NCBI RefSeq assembly: GCF_001766235.1
Contig: NZ_CP015164.1
Coordinates: 2,569,001-2,633,000 of the forward strand
DNA length: 64,000 nucleotides
DNA from: Acetobacter ascendens
GTDB taxonomy: Bacteria > Pseudomonadota > Alphaproteobacteria > Acetobacterales > Acetobacteraceae
Direction of reading: 5' to 3'
This document shows positions 9,319 to 19,065 of the stretch, one piece after another. A model generated the notes under the pieces. The model was given only the letters and a program-made list of their open reading frames with translations, did not search any database and was not told the DNA's origin. Every line of letters starts with the position of its first letter. Within the stretch, counting starts at the first letter, position 1. Made by a program: the position numbers and the translations under genes.

Positions 9319-9960
9319 TTAATCAGCAAGTGCACGGGCCACTTCGTGCCGCAGGGCAGGAATAATCTTTTCCTGAAACATGGGAGTTTTACGCTCCCAT
9401 GCCCCGGTGCGCCATGATGGGTGTGGCAAAGGGAAATATTGCGGTAGAAAATCCTGAAAATGCTCTGTCCGCTCGTATACTTTGCCTTTTCCCAAAACGT
9501 AATTCTGAGCGTAAGACCCTACCAAAAGTGTTAGCCGAAGGTTCGGCAGCAAAGCCAGAATACGTTCACGCCATAAGTTGGCACATTCCGGTGGTGGTGG
9601 ACGATCGCCACCTTTAGGCAACACGCCCGGATAACAAAGCGCCATAGGTAAAATGGCAACACGGTTGGAATCATAAAAAACGTCTCGGCTCATACCAAGC
9701 CAACCTCGCAGGCGATCTCCCGATGCATCGTTAAAAGAAATCCCTGTTTCATGCACGCGTGTGCCCGGCGCTTGCCCGGCAATAAGTAAACGCGCGTGAG
9801 GGGAAACATGCAAAACGGGCCGTGGGCCTAATGGTAATTTATGTGCACAGGCCGTGCATTTCCTGATTTCCTGCACCAAACAGTTGAGTTGTGTTTCCAC
9901 CTCACTGCTTTCTGCAGAATTTGGGCCGCACCATTCCAATTTTGTCTGGGTAGGAATCAT
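9319..9960 (-). CDS. Uracil-DNA glycosylase family protein
   Basis: About 213 residues. It has CTACAH near the N-terminus and the UDG-superfamily first motif LLIAGQAPGTRVHETG, followed by SGDRLRGWLG, AILPMALCYPG and the distal motif PLPHPSWRTGAW. This matches a compact UDG-like family common in alphaproteobacteria that is presumed to remove deaminated bases; activity on uracil is not proven for this branch. The distal HPS motif is followed by Trp. The frame is open upstream to 10035, but that extension would cover the adhB terminator, so the ATG at 9960 is preferred. Its stop lies 6 bases from the convergent glycerate kinase stop. Confidence 0.75.
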   Translation of the reverse strand: MIPTQTKLEWCGPNSAESSEVETQLNCLVQEIRKCTACAHKLPLGPRPVLHVSPHARLLIAGQAPGTRVHETGISFNDASGDRLRGWLGMSRDVFYDSNRVAILPMALCYPGVLPKGGDRPPPPECANLWRERILALLPNLRLTLLVGSYAQNYVLGKGKVYERTEHFQDFLPQYFPLPHPSWRTGAWERKTPMFQEKIIPALRHEVARALAD

Positions 9961-10007
9961 TCTGCTTAAATATGTGGGGATGAACTGCTCACTCACAATG
10001 CAAATAA

Positions 10008-10046
10008 TATAAAAAAAGCGCTGCAGTGTTGCCACTACAGCGCTTT
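10008..10046 (-). terminator. Intrinsic terminator after adhB
   Basis: On the minus strand a stem of about 13 bp (AAAGCGCTGTAGTG with CACTGCAGCGCTTT, one mismatch, loop GCAA) is followed by a run of seven or more T. It is placed to end the adhA-adhB transcript. Confidence 0.85.
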
Positions 10047-10091
10047 GTAACCAGCCCCATAAAGCAGAGGCTAGTTATTTAGGCAGAAGCT

Positions 10092-11510
10092 TTACTGTGC
10101 TTCATCCACACCTGCATGTGTCTGCGGTGCGAAGGTCCAGCCAGCACCGTAAGGCTGCGGCATGAAGAGGCCCCATGTAGCGGATTCTTCAGTTGCATTA
10201 GCCCAGCCCGGTGTTGGCAGCGGCGTATGATCCAGGCGGAGTTTCTGGATATCTGCTGCTGTTGTGTTAGCCGGTGCACGGTTACCCCATGCAGAACGGA
10301 TGAAGTTTACAACATCTGCAATCTGCTGGTCAGACAGGATGTTTTTGTAATCCGGCATGGCCACAGCAGAAGGTGCCCAGTTGGTGGGGGGCAGAACGCC
10401 ACCATCAACAACAATATGAGCAACAGATGTTGGGTTGTCGGAAACAACAACCGGGTTACCAGCCAGCGGCGGGAACATACGGGCTACACCACCACCATCG
10501 TTACGATGGCAGATAGCGCACTGTTCCACATATGTTTTTGCACCAGCATTGCCGGAGAAGTTGTTGGAATCCAGCATCTGAGCGGTAGAAGCATCGTAGC
10601 TGTAATCACCACGTGCAGGCGGAACCGGCGGCAGGGATTTAATGTATTTCACCATGGCGTGCAGATCTGCATCGGTGAAGTACTGGGTGCTCCAGCCAAC
10701 CACGTCTGCCATGCCACCAAAGGCTGCGGAGTGATCGGTACGACCGGATTTCAGGAACAGGAACAGGTCTTCATCAGACCAGCGGCCAAGGCCCAGAACC
10801 GGATCATTACGCAGGCTTGGGGCAATCCAGTTGTCGATTACGCCACCGCCGCCAAGGAAGTCTGGACCGCCAGATGCATCCAGAGCTTTTTCCTGCATAC
10901 CAAAGCCGCGCGATGTATGACATGCACCACAGTGGCCAGGGCCGGTTACAAGGTATTCACCACGTGCAATTTCAGCATCCGTGCCGGGGGCCGGTGTGAA
11001 ATCCTTGGGAGTCGGTGCAAATACAGAGCGCCAGATGGACAGCGGCCAACGCATGGACATTGGCCAAGAAATATCAGTTGGATGATTTTTCTGAGCAATC
11101 GGCTGCACGCCATGCATGAAGTATGCGTACAGAGCCTTCATGTCATCCTGCGTCATACGGGCGAAGGATGGGTAGGGCATTGCTGGATACAGCGTAGCGC
11201 CATCCTTACGCACGCCATGGCGCACGGCTTCATCAAACTCTTTAAATGTGTAGGTGCCAATCCCGTAAGTGGGGTCTGGCGTGATGTTGGTGGAGTAAAT
11301 TGTGCCGATGGGGGTCTTAATAGAAAGACCACCAGCATATTTCTGACCGTTTAGGGATGTATGGCAAGCCACACAGTCCCCCAGACGAGCAACGTACTCG
11401 CCCTTCTTGATCAGATCTTCATCAGCGTTCTGTGCATGCGCCAGGGACGTTCCCGCAAGAAGCCCGACAGCGACTGCCCCCAGGGCAGCTTTTAGCCTGT
11501 TAATCATCAT
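10092..11510 (-). CDS. adhB: PQQ alcohol dehydrogenase, triheme cytochrome c subunit II
   Basis: About 472 residues. A signal peptide (KAALGAVAVGLLAGTSLAHA) precedes three CxxCH heme c sites: CVACH (about residue 46), CGACH (about 194) and CAICH (about 331). In acetic acid bacteria AdhB carries electrons from the PQQ/heme subunit AdhA to membrane ubiquinone, anchoring the complex on the periplasmic side; this is the ethanol-oxidising step of vinegar production. It lies 50 bases downstream of adhA in the same operon. Tandem ATG codons at 11510 and 11507 follow an AAGTGG-like site; a GTG at 11519 is also in frame. The small subunit (adhS) is not in the window. Confidence 0.95.
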   Translation of the reverse strand: MMINRLKAALGAVAVGLLAGTSLAHAQNADEDLIKKGEYVARLGDCVACHTSLNGQKYAGGLSIKTPIGTIYSTNITPDPTYGIGTYTFKEFDEAVRHGVRKDGATLYPAMPYPSFARMTQDDMKALYAYFMHGVQPIAQKNHPTDISWPMSMRWPLSIWRSVFAPTPKDFTPAPGTDAEIARGEYLVTGPGHCGACHTSRGFGMQEKALDASGGPDFLGGGGVIDNWIAPSLRNDPVLGLGRWSDEDLFLFLKSGRTDHSAAFGGMADVVGWSTQYFTDADLHAMVKYIKSLPPVPPARGDYSYDASTAQMLDSNNFSGNAGAKTYVEQCAICHRNDGGGVARMFPPLAGNPVVVSDNPTSVAHIVVDGGVLPPTNWAPSAVAMPDYKNILSDQQIADVVNFIRSAWGNRAPANTTAADIQKLRLDHTPLPTPGWANATEESATWGLFMPQPYGAGWTFAPQTHAGVDEAQ

Positions 11511-11562
11511 TTTTACCACTTATCGCCTGTGTGCTGAATGACGTCGTAACTCTGCCGAGGCA

Positions 11563-13791
11563 TTAGGGGTTAATGCCAAGTGTCGGGTTTTCGGGAATAT
11601 TCTTGTCATTCTTCCGAGCATCCACTTCACGCTGATACGTGTCGTTTGCCCGTTTGATCAGATACTGACGGATAGCTTCAATTTCATCCGGCGTCATGCT
11701 GGTGTCAAAGCGATCCATCCCGTAAGCCGTCAGCGCACCGCGACCAACCACGTTGTAGAAAGCATCCTGGTGGCGGATAGCACCGGCCCAACGCAGATCA
11801 GGCAGCATGCCTGCACCTTCGCCGTTATCACCATGGCAGGTCTGGCAGTAGGTCTGATACTGGAAGTAACCGTTATCAACGACCTTCTGGTCATACTGTG
11901 CGGGTGGTTTTACGGGCAGGAAGCCGCGGTTGTTCAGAGCCGGCAGCTTGGCTTTGCCATCCAGAGAGAACGCAGCAATGTAGGAGTGGTTAACTGTCCA
12001 GCCAGAAGTACGGCCCACACCACCCATGGAAATTGGGTAGATGCCACCCCATCCCACTTCAACAGCAACATACTGCTTGCCGTTGACGCTATAGGTCATA
12101 GGCGGAGCGATAATGCCGCTCTGTGCGTCAAACTTGTAAAGGTCGCTACCATTCGTGGCGTCATAGGCGTGGAATTCACCATTGGCCAAGCCCTGGAACA
12201 GAAGATCACCGCCAGTAGCCAGAACGCCGCCGTTCCACGGACCTTTGTGGTCAATCTTCCAGACTGTTTCCATCTTGACCGGATCCCATGCCAGCAGCCA
12301 GCCGTGCAGATCCTTGATGTAAGCCGTACGGGCTTCAGGTGTGTCAGGCAGACCGTTCTTGGTCATGTCCAGACCAACATTCCAGGAATCCGCGTGAGGC
12401 TTAAAGCCACCAACCTGATTTTTGTAACCAAACGGAATCTGATGAGCTGGGATATAGACCAGGTGCGTTTTGGGGCTATAGGCCATAGCCATAAAGTTAT
12501 GCGCACCCAATGGGCCCGGGATACCGTACCAGAATTTGCCGTTCAGGGTGTACAGACCATCCGGATTGTAGATCGGGCGACCTGTCAGCGGGTCCAGACC
12601 ATTGGCCCAGTTCTGGTAAACGTAGTTTTTGCCGGACAGGAATTCACCGGTCTTGGCATCCAGAACGTAGAAGAAGCCGTTTTTAGGTGCATGCACGATC
12701 ACGTGGCGCATTTCGCCGTTTACTGGCATATCCAGTGTCATGATCTGCTGAACCGAGGTGTAATCCCACTGATCCATTGGGGTTGCCTGGAAGTGCCAGA
12801 CATATTCACCGGTTTCAGGCTTCAGTGCGACAATGCTGCCTAGGAACAGGTTGGAACCAATGCCTTCGGAACGGTACTTATAGTTCCAAGGGGATCCGTT
12901 ACCAACAGCCAGATAGATCAGGTCACTAACCGGATCATAAACCAGAGAATCCCATACGGTGCCACCGCCACCTTGGCGTACCCAAGCGCCTTTAGGGCCC
13001 CAGGTTTTATAGGCTTTGCTCATCAGAATATTATCTGATGCAGCATGGTCAGGTTCATTCTTGTTGTTCGGAACGGTGTAGAAGCGCCATTTCAGCTTGC
13101 CGGTTTCCGCATCAAAAGCAGAAACAAAGCCACGGGCACCAAATTCGGCACCACCGTTACCAATCAGCACCAGGCCTTTTGCTACGCGTACCGCGCCATC
13201 CACTGTGTAGGAGCGCTGCTTGCCCAGAGAGGCATCGGCTGGGATGGTATTAACTTCCCAAACCTTTTTACCGGTTTTTGCATCGGCAGCAACCAGACGG
13301 CCATCAAACGTGCCCCAGAAAACCTTGCCGTTCCAATAGCCTGCACCACGGTTAACCGTATCACAGCAGCCTTTGTCAGCAATGTTGCCTGGCACTTTGG
13401 GGTCATACTGCCAAAGCAGCTTACCTGTGGCAGCGTCCAGCGCTTCCATTTTGGACCAGTTGGTTGTGGCATACATAATGCCATCAACAACGAGCGGGGT
13501 TGCTTCCTGACCGCGGTTGGTATCCAGCGTGTAGTACCAAGCCAGCTTAAGATCACCCACGTTGGAGCGGTTGATCTGATCTAGGGGGCTATAGCGCTGT
13601 TCGCTGTAAGTGCGACCATAAGAAAGCCAGTTTTCGGGGTGATCATCTGCATGGATGATAGCTTCCCCCGTATTACCCTGACCGTCAGCGCGGGCAGGGA
13701 CTGCCGCGTAAGGCAAAGCAGCGGCACAGATTGTTCCGGCCGCGAGAATTCCTAGCAGTGAACGTCTCTTGGCGGAGGCGGGGCGGGTCAT
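11563..13791 (-). CDS. adhA: Membrane-bound PQQ-dependent alcohol dehydrogenase, subunit I
   Basis: A 742-residue quinohemoprotein. The signal peptide spans about residues 1-35, with RRSLLG resembling a Tat-type motif. An eight-bladed PQQ propeller follows, with DAATGKLLWQYDP-type tryptophan-docking repeats and the adjacent-Cys pair GCCDT (residues 142-143) that forms the vicinal disulfide beside PQQ. A C-terminal cytochrome c domain has CQTCH at 649-653. The enzyme oxidises ethanol to acetaldehyde in the periplasm and passes electrons to AdhB. GAGG lies upstream of the ATG. The length matches Acetobacter AdhA. The roughly 200 bases upstream should carry the operon promoter, but no convincing -35/-10 pair was identified. 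Confidence 0.97.
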   Translation of the reverse strand: MTRPASAKRRSLLGILAAGTICAAALPYAAVPARADGQGNTGEAIIHADDHPENWLSYGRTYSEQRYSPLDQINRSNVGDLKLAWYYTLDTNRGQEATPLVVDGIMYATTNWSKMEALDAATGKLLWQYDPKVPGNIADKGCCDTVNRGAGYWNGKVFWGTFDGRLVAADAKTGKKVWEVNTIPADASLGKQRSYTVDGAVRVAKGLVLIGNGGAEFGARGFVSAFDAETGKLKWRFYTVPNNKNEPDHAASDNILMSKAYKTWGPKGAWVRQGGGGTVWDSLVYDPVSDLIYLAVGNGSPWNYKYRSEGIGSNLFLGSIVALKPETGEYVWHFQATPMDQWDYTSVQQIMTLDMPVNGEMRHVIVHAPKNGFFYVLDAKTGEFLSGKNYVYQNWANGLDPLTGRPIYNPDGLYTLNGKFWYGIPGPLGAHNFMAMAYSPKTHLVYIPAHQIPFGYKNQVGGFKPHADSWNVGLDMTKNGLPDTPEARTAYIKDLHGWLLAWDPVKMETVWKIDHKGPWNGGVLATGGDLLFQGLANGEFHAYDATNGSDLYKFDAQSGIIAPPMTYSVNGKQYVAVEVGWGGIYPISMGGVGRTSGWTVNHSYIAAFSLDGKAKLPALNNRGFLPVKPPAQYDQKVVDNGYFQYQTYCQTCHGDNGEGAGMLPDLRWAGAIRHQDAFYNVVGRGALTAYGMDRFDTSMTPDEIEAIRQYLIKRANDTYQREVDARKNDKNIPENPTLGINP

Positions 13792-13995
13792 GCGTTCATG
13801 TCCTCGACTATTATATACGGTGAGGAAAAAGATAGCCGGCAGGCCGGTTTCTCACACAACAGCCAAGGGGAACGCTGTCTGTCAATCACGGGGAAGGAAT
13901 AGCAGCTTCCATTCTGGGAGATAATTTCCCGTGCTTACAGGCCTGTAGAGCAGGAAATTATGCTCACAATCAGGTTATGAAAAGCGCTTACAGTT

Positions 13996-14009
13996 CTTGT
14001 TATAACAAG
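13996..14009. repeat. 14-bp perfect palindrome at the end of the 2H-phosphoesterase-like gene
   Basis: CTTGTTATAACAAG is its own reverse complement and straddles the stop codon of the leftward gene that ends here. There is no T-run. It lies at the far upstream end of the adhA promoter region, so it could be an operator or a small 3' hairpin; its role is unknown. Confidence 0.4.
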
Positions 14010-14563
14010 GGTGAGGGCTCTATGCAACTTGGTGTAAACGCATAATCAGCCAGAAGTTCCATATCTGTCGTTTCACGATTTTTCCAAGAACTGAACAGGG
14101 TGAATTCATAAACCTCTTCTTCTGGTGCGCGCAGGCTATGGTGTATGCGTAACCAGTTATGGACGTCTTCTGGTGCAACAGTTGAGATCGTGGCGAGTGA
14201 CACGCTGAGTGGGTGGCAGGTGCGCTTTACCTTCAAGCCTGCCTGCTGGGCCTGACGCCTGATTTTCACGGAAAGGTGATCGCACACAGCAGATAGAATC
14301 TTGGCCGTGAGAATGATTCGTTCACCTTGCTGCACAACGTCCAACCCAGAGTGAACAAGTGTTGCCGGGGTTGAGGTCTGGATAGAGAGCAATCCCGCAT
14401 CCAGATTTTCCATAATGTCTGGATCAGAGGTTTCTCCCACGATTACCAAAGGAAGAAACAAGAAGGGTTCGGGTTCCCATTCTCGGTTGGGGAAGAAGGT
14501 CTGAATTTGCTGGAAGAACTCCAGCATTGGGGCGGGAAGACGGATCCCGGCAATCAAAAACAT
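14000..14563 (-). CDS. ThpR/LigT-like 2H phosphoesterase homologue lacking catalytic motifs
   Basis: 187 residues. It lines up along its length with RNA 2',3'-cyclic phosphodiesterase ThpR: an N-terminal LIAGIRLP, LPLVIVGE where ThpR has the first HxT strand, SVSLATI where ThpR has the second, and a C-terminal VYEFTLFSS. The active enzymes need two HxT/S motifs. Here the matching positions read F36-L37-P38 and L119-S120-V121, so both His and both Thr are gone. The protein is therefore either a binding-only pseudoenzyme or a distant relative. It sits upstream of adhA on the same strand, about 210 bases away, with no sign of co-transcription. The family assignment is by eye. Confidence 0.65.
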   Translation of the reverse strand: MFLIAGIRLPAPMLEFFQQIQTFFPNREWEPEPFLFLPLVIVGETSDPDIMENLDAGLLSIQTSTPATLVHSGLDVVQQGERIILTAKILSAVCDHLSVKIRRQAQQAGLKVKRTCHPLSVSLATISTVAPEDVHNWLRIHHSLRAPEEEVYEFTLFSSWKNRETTDMELLADYAFTPSCIEPSPLL

Positions 14564-14752
14564 ACTGGTATTTTATTCCTTGGGTTGTGAGAGCCGATTT
14601 GTGGGGGGAATGCGTTATATTAAGGGGTGAAAATCAGGCGGGAATAAAGCGCCCTGTTTTTGACCTGATTCTTTGTAACCCTTGACGACAGGGCAGGGCA
14701 GCCACAAGTATTAAGCAAAGCCGGCCTGTCCGGACAAGGAGAGTTAAACACC

Positions 14753-15529
14753 ATGTCGTTTAGTCACGACTACCGATCCCCCGCTACGCCCGCAGATTGG
14801 AATGCTCAGGCAGCCAATCTGGATGCTGGGCTGCGAGCCTATATGCTGCGCGTTTATAACTGGATGGCATCCGGCCTGCTGCTTACCGGTATAGTGGCAT
14901 ATGTTATTGCCAACACAAGTTTGAGCCATCTGTTTTTTCAGGTGATACAGGTGCCGGGTGGCTTGGTGCCGCGCCCAACATTGTTGGGTGATGTTGCTAT
15001 GCTTTCGCCGTTGGCATTTGTGCTGGTGATGTCTTTTGGGTTGAACAGGCTTTCCCTGCAGGGGGCGCAAGCACTATTCTGGGCGTTCTGTGCCACCATG
15101 GGCGCTAGTATGGCCAATATCTTTGTTATTTATACAGATACATCCATTGTCCGGGTGTTTCTGGTAACGGCCTGTATGTTTGCGGCAACGTCTTTGTGGG
15201 GATATGTTACCAAGGCCAATCTGTTGCGTTTCAGCTCTTTTCTGATGATGGGGTTGTTTGGGTTACTGATTGCAGGCTTGGTGAACCTGTTTCTGAAGAG
15301 TCCGGCTTTATACTATGTATACAGCATTGTAGGCGTCTTCATCTTCACGGCGTTCAGCGCGTTTGATGCTCAGCGTATTCGGGTTACCTATCCGCAGCTT
15401 GCTGCGTATGAAGGCCCTGAAATGACGGTCAAGCGCAGCGTATATGATGCGTTGAGCCTGTACCTGAACTTCATCAACCTTTTCCAGTTTCTTCTACAGT
15501 TTATGGGCGCAAGAAACTCCAACGATTAA
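14753..15529 (+). CDS. Bax inhibitor-1/YccA family membrane protein
   Basis: 258 residues with seven hydrophobic segments after a soluble N-terminus of about 30 residues. Family features include LRAYMLRVYNWMASGLLLTGIVAY-type helix 1, SFGLNRLS, a central ATSLWGYVTK and the C-terminal FTAFSAFDAQRIR with the conserved acidic residue. Bacterial BI-1/YccA/YbhL proteins act as pH-sensitive calcium-leak channels or FtsH modulators; its role here is unknown. A strong ribosome binding site, AAGGAGAG, precedes the ATG. It is a single-gene unit closed by its own terminator. Confidence 0.9.
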   Translation: MSFSHDYRSPATPADWNAQAANLDAGLRAYMLRVYNWMASGLLLTGIVAYVIANTSLSHLFFQVIQVPGGLVPRPTLLGDVAMLSPLAFVLVMSFGLNRLSLQGAQALFWAFCATMGASMANIFVIYTDTSIVRVFLVTACMFAATSLWGYVTKANLLRFSSFLMMGLFGLLIAGLVNLFLKSPALYYVYSIVGVFIFTAFSAFDAQRIRVTYPQLAAYEGPEMTVKRSVYDALSLYLNFINLFQFLLQFMGARNSND

Positions 15530-15580
15530 TTTTATAGGAGTCGGAATGGGGTGTATGCCCTGTTGGCATTCTAGAAAAGA

Positions 15581-15612
15581 AAACCCAGCCTCTCAGAGGG
15601 CTGGGTTTTTTT
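15581..15612 (+). terminator. Intrinsic terminator after the BI-1 gene
   Basis: AAACCCAGCC and GGCTGGGTTT form the stem, extended by TCT/AGA with one bulged base, and are followed by seven T on the plus strand. Confidence 0.9.
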
Positions 15613-16140
15613 GTATGGGAAGGTATGCCCTGAATGAATGGCGGTATGTTTGTCTGGAATGCGTACCAAAACAGGCCGTTATCTTGATTCAAGATTCTGT
15701 AACGAAAACGTGAGATAAAATTTTTTCGTGTAACGGCATGAAATCGAAAGTTAAATTTGATTTTGTAGAAAAACATAGAAACATTTAGAAATATTTCGTG
15801 AAGTTGTTTGCCTCTGTTTTTATCACACCAGAGTACCCATGCCGCACCGCCATATCAGCTAACCTGATTATGACGAAAGGCTGATGGAACTTTTCCGACA
15901 TTTGAGAATCTACGCTTTAGGAATAAAGTGTCCGTAAGGTGTTTTCGCGCTCCGTTCATTCTGTCACCAGCATGATGTGCCGTGTTCCTTATGTTTATGA
16001 AGGAAGTAATGGCATGGCATGTGTTTGTGGTAGGTGGGGAATGTTGAAACGCGGTTTTTCTTGCTGTTGTCAGGCTTCTATGGCAGCAGAACAAAGAGTC
16101 TTAGTGAGGCTAATTTGATGTCAGAACCAAGAGGCGTGCG
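15613..16140. other. Non-coding stretch upstream of the quinol oxidase operon
   Basis: About 530 bases with no convincing gene. A short leftward frame around 15855-16094 has no ribosome binding site or recognisable product. The first half is A/T-rich. The region presumably holds the promoter and long leader of the oxidase operon, but no clear operator, riboswitch or FNR-type site was identified. Confidence 0.5.
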
Positions 16141-17067
16141 ATGAAAAACAAGTTACTGGCGAGAGTGGCGCGATTGGGCGGCCTATCGTCAGCATTGCTG
16201 CTTGCCGGGTGTGAACTTGATGTTCTCGACCCGAAAGGCCCGGTTGGTGAAGGGGTTAAAACCCTAATTGCCACCTCCTCAGTCGCAATGCTGATTGTTG
16301 TGATTCCGACCATCCTGCTGACGCTTCTGTTTGCCTGGCAGTATCGCCAGTCTAACACGAGCGCCGAGTATCTGCCGAAGTGGTGCCACTCCAATAAAAT
16401 TGAAGTGATTATTTGGGGCGTGCCTTCCCTGATTATCCTCTTCCTGGCAGTGATTACCTATCAGACCAGTCATTCTCTGGATCCGTACAAGCCACTTGAA
16501 GCAGAAGCAAATACCAAGCCTCTGCACGTTGAAGTGGTGGCTCTGGACTGGAAATGGCTGTTCATCTACCCAGAACAGGGTATTGCAACGGTCAATCAGC
16601 TGGCCATTCCGGTCAACACCCCGATTGACTTCAACATCACCTCTGATTCCGTGATGAATTCCTTCTTCATCCCGCGTCTTGGTTCCATGATCTACGCAAT
16701 GGCAGGCATGCAGACCCAGCTTCATTTGCTGGCGAGCGAACCAGGCGACTATCTGGGTGAATCTGCCAACTATAGTGGCCGTGGCTTTTCTGACATGAAA
16801 TTCCACACGCTTGCTGTAAGCGGTGATGAATTCAATGCCTGGGTTGAAAAGGTGAAGTCTTCTTCCGAGCAGCTGGATAGCCAGACCTATCCAAAACTTG
16901 CTGCACCAAGCGAAGCGAACCCCGTCGAGTATTTCGCGCATGTTGAACCCGGCATGTTCAACACGATCGTTGCCAAGTACAACAATGGCATGGTCATGGA
17001 CAAAAGCACTGGCAAGATGATCCAGGTGCAGCAGTCTGCGATGTCCGACATGAATATGAAGGAATAG
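16141..17067 (+). CDS. cyoA: Quinol oxidase subunit II (cytochrome ba3/bo3 type)
   Basis: 308 residues, equivalent to Acetobacter CyaB. It is a lipoprotein with lipobox LLAGC (Cys24), two membrane helices and a periplasmic cupredoxin-like domain. [20 protein letters not shown] and GRGFSDMKF match CyoA. The CuA-binding Cys pair of cytochrome c oxidases is absent, so the electron donor is ubiquinol. It is the first gene of a four-gene operon, and the next gene starts 5 bases after its stop. Acetobacter uses this oxidase to take electrons delivered by alcohol dehydrogenase to oxygen while pumping protons. Confidence 0.93.
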   Translation: MKNKLLARVARLGGLSSALLLAGCELDVLDPKGPVGEGVKTLIATSSVAMLIVVIPTILLTLLFAWQYRQSNTSAEYLPKWCHSNKIEVIIWGVPSLIILFLAVITYQTSHSLDPYKPLEAEANTKPLHVEVVALDWKWLFIYPEQGIATVNQLAIPVNTPIDFNITSDSVMNSFFIPRLGSMIYAMAGMQTQLHLLASEPGDYLGESANYSGRGFSDMKFHTLAVSGDEFNAWVEKVKSSSEQLDSQTYPKLAAPSEANPVEYFAHVEPGMFNTIVAKYNNGMVMDKSTGKMIQVQQSAMSDMNMKE

Positions 17068-17072
17068 GATCT

Positions 17073-19064
17073 ATGCTAGGGAGACTATCGCTCTCGGCCA
17101 TCCCGTTGGATGTGCCGATCCTGGTAGGGACGTTCATCGGCGTTGTCATTGTCGGTGTCGCGGTACTGGGACTTATTACGTATTACGGTAAGTGGGGCTA
17201 CCTCTGGAAAGAGTGGTTCACTTCTGTCGATCACAAGCGTCTAGCCGTGATGTATATCATCTTGGCACTGGTCGCTCTTTTCCGTGGTTTTGCTGACGCT
17301 ATCATGATGCGTACTCAGCTCGCGCTGGCGTATGCAGGTAACCCAGGCTATCTACCACCACACCATTACGATCAGATCTTCTCCGCTCACGGAACGATCA
17401 TGATCTTCTTCCTGGCCATGGCGTTCATGACCGGTCTGTTCAACTTCATCGTGCCTCTGCAAATTGGTGCGCGTGACGTTGCTTTCCCGTTCCTGAACAA
17501 CCTGAGCTTCTGGATGACGGCTGCTGCGTTTATCCTGGTGAACGTTTCTCTGTTCATTGGTGAATTCTCGCAGTGCGGCTGGCTGGCATATCCGCCTCTG
17601 TCCGAAAATCAGTTCAGCCCTGGCGTTGGTGTTGATTACTACATCTGGGCCGTTCAGATTTCCGGTGTAGGCACGCTGCTGACCGGTGTGAACTTCTTTG
17701 TAACCATCGTGAAGATGCGCGCTCCGGGCATGACCTGGATGAAAATGCCTGTTTTCACCTGGACAGCTTTCTGTGCTTCCATCCTGATCATGGTGGCCTT
17801 CCCTGTTCTGACGGTTGCTGTTGCTCTGCTGGGTCTGGACCGTTACTTCGGGATGCACTTCTTCACCAATGATGGTGGGGGCAACCAGATGTTGTACCTG
17901 AACTTGATTTGGGCTTGGGGTCATCCGGAAGTTTACATTCTTGTTATTCCTGCCTTCGGTGTGTTTTCGGAAGTTGTTCCTGCATTTTCCGGCAAGCCGC
18001 TGTTTGGTTACAGCACCATGGTTTATGCAACCTGCTCCATCATGGTTCTGTCCTTCATGGTATGGGTTCATCACTTCTTTACAATGGGCGCTGGTCCGAA
18101 CGTGAATGCCTTCTTTGGTATCGCGACCATGATCATCTCCATTCCTACTGGTGTTAAGCTGTTTAACTGGCTGTTCACCATGTATAAGGGCCGCATCCAG
18201 TTCCATGCTTGCATGTACTGGGCAGTTGGCTTCATGATCACCTTCACCATCGGTGGTATGACTGGCGTTATGCTGGCTATCCCAGGTGCTGACTTTGTTC
18301 TGCATAACTCCCTGTTCCTGATTGCCCACTTCCATAATACTATTATTGGTGGTGTGTATTTCGGTTACATCTGTGGCATGAACTTCTGGTTCCCGAAGGT
18401 GATGGGCTTCAAGCTGGACGAAACTTGGGGCAAGCGCGCTTTCTGGTTCTGGTTTGTTGGCTTCTATTGCGCATTCGTACCGCTCTACATCGTCGGTTTC
18501 GAAGGCATGACCCGTCGTCTGAACCACTACGACAACCCGGCATGGCATCCGTGGATGCTGGTTGCTGAAGTTGGTGCAGTGCTGGTTATGCTTGGTATCG
18601 CTTGCCAGCTTACACAGCTGTATGTTTCCATCCGTGACCGTAACCTGCCGCAGAACCGCGACGTGACCGGTGACCCATGGAATGGCCGTACGCTGGAATG
18701 GTCCACGTCTTCCCCGCCGCCGGTATACAACTTTGCTATCGTTCCTCATGTGCACGAACTCGATGCGTTCATGCATGATAAGGAAAATGGTATTGATACC
18801 CGTCAGGCTGGTGCTCAGTACGAAGCAATTCACATGCCCAAGAACACCTCTTTGGGTCTGGCTTGTGGTATCTTCTCCCTGATCTTCGGTTTTGCTGCGG
18901 TTTGGTATATCTGGTGGCTGGCTGCTATTGGTCTTGTTGGTGTTATCGGTTCGGTAATTGCCCGCAGCGCTGATAAGGATATCGATTACTATATCCCTGC
19001 CGATGAGGTTGCCCGGATTGAAAACGAGCACACCCGTAAACTGATGGCACAGGCAGCTGAATAA
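17073..19064 (+). CDS. cyoB: Quinol oxidase subunit I (heme-copper oxidase)
   Basis: 663 residues (Acetobacter CyaA), heme-copper oxidase family with about 15 membrane helices. Visible residues: heme ligand His in [13 protein letters not shown], CuB/Tyr motif [17 protein letters not shown], the His pair in [10 protein letters not shown], the K-channel segment [14 protein letters not shown], and the [13 protein letters not shown] loop with the proximal heme-binding His residues. The long C-terminus matches quinol oxidases. Whether the oxygen-reducing heme is a- or o-type cannot be told from this gene. The heme A synthase at the left edge favours cytochrome ba3 (the classical cytochrome a1 of Acetobacter). 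Confidence 0.96.
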   Translation: MLGRLSLSAIPLDVPILVGTFIGVVIVGVAVLGLITYYGKWGYLWKEWFTSVDHKRLAVMYIILALVALFRGFADAIMMRTQLALAYAGNPGYLPPHHYDQIFSAHGTIMIFFLAMAFMTGLFNFIVPLQIGARDVAFPFLNNLSFWMTAAAFILVNVSLFIGEFSQCGWLAYPPLSENQFSPGVGVDYYIWAVQISGVGTLLTGVNFFVTIVKMRAPGMTWMKMPVFTWTAFCASILIMVAFPVLTVAVALLGLDRYFGMHFFTNDGGGNQMLYLNLIWAWGHPEVYILVIPAFGVFSEVVPAFSGKPLFGYSTMVYATCSIMVLSFMVWVHHFFTMGAGPNVNAFFGIATMIISIPTGVKLFNWLFTMYKGRIQFHACMYWAVGFMITFTIGGMTGVMLAIPGADFVLHNSLFLIAHFHNTIIGGVYFGYICGMNFWFPKVMGFKLDETWGKRAFWFWFVGFYCAFVPLYIVGFEGMTRRLNHYDNPAWHPWMLVAEVGAVLVMLGIACQLTQLYVSIRDRNLPQNRDVTGDPWNGRTLEWSTSSPPPVYNFAIVPHVHELDAFMHDKENGIDTRQAGAQYEAIHMPKNTSLGLACGIFSLIFGFAAVWYIWWLAAIGLVGVIGSVIARSADKDIDYYIPADEVARIENEHTRKLMAQAAE

Positions 19065-19065
19065 T

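Noticed and set aside
10116..12843. Long rightward frames opposite adhB and adhA
   Set aside because: They are codon-bias shadows of the alcohol dehydrogenase genes with no recognisable protein.
13831..13853. GCCGGC/GCCGG repeat in the adhA leader as an attenuator
   Set aside because: Only a 4-5 bp stem with a very short loop is possible; no leader peptide was found.
15855..16094. 79-codon leftward frame upstream of cyoA
   Set aside because: No ribosome binding site or similarity to a known family; lies in the probable oxidase promoter region.
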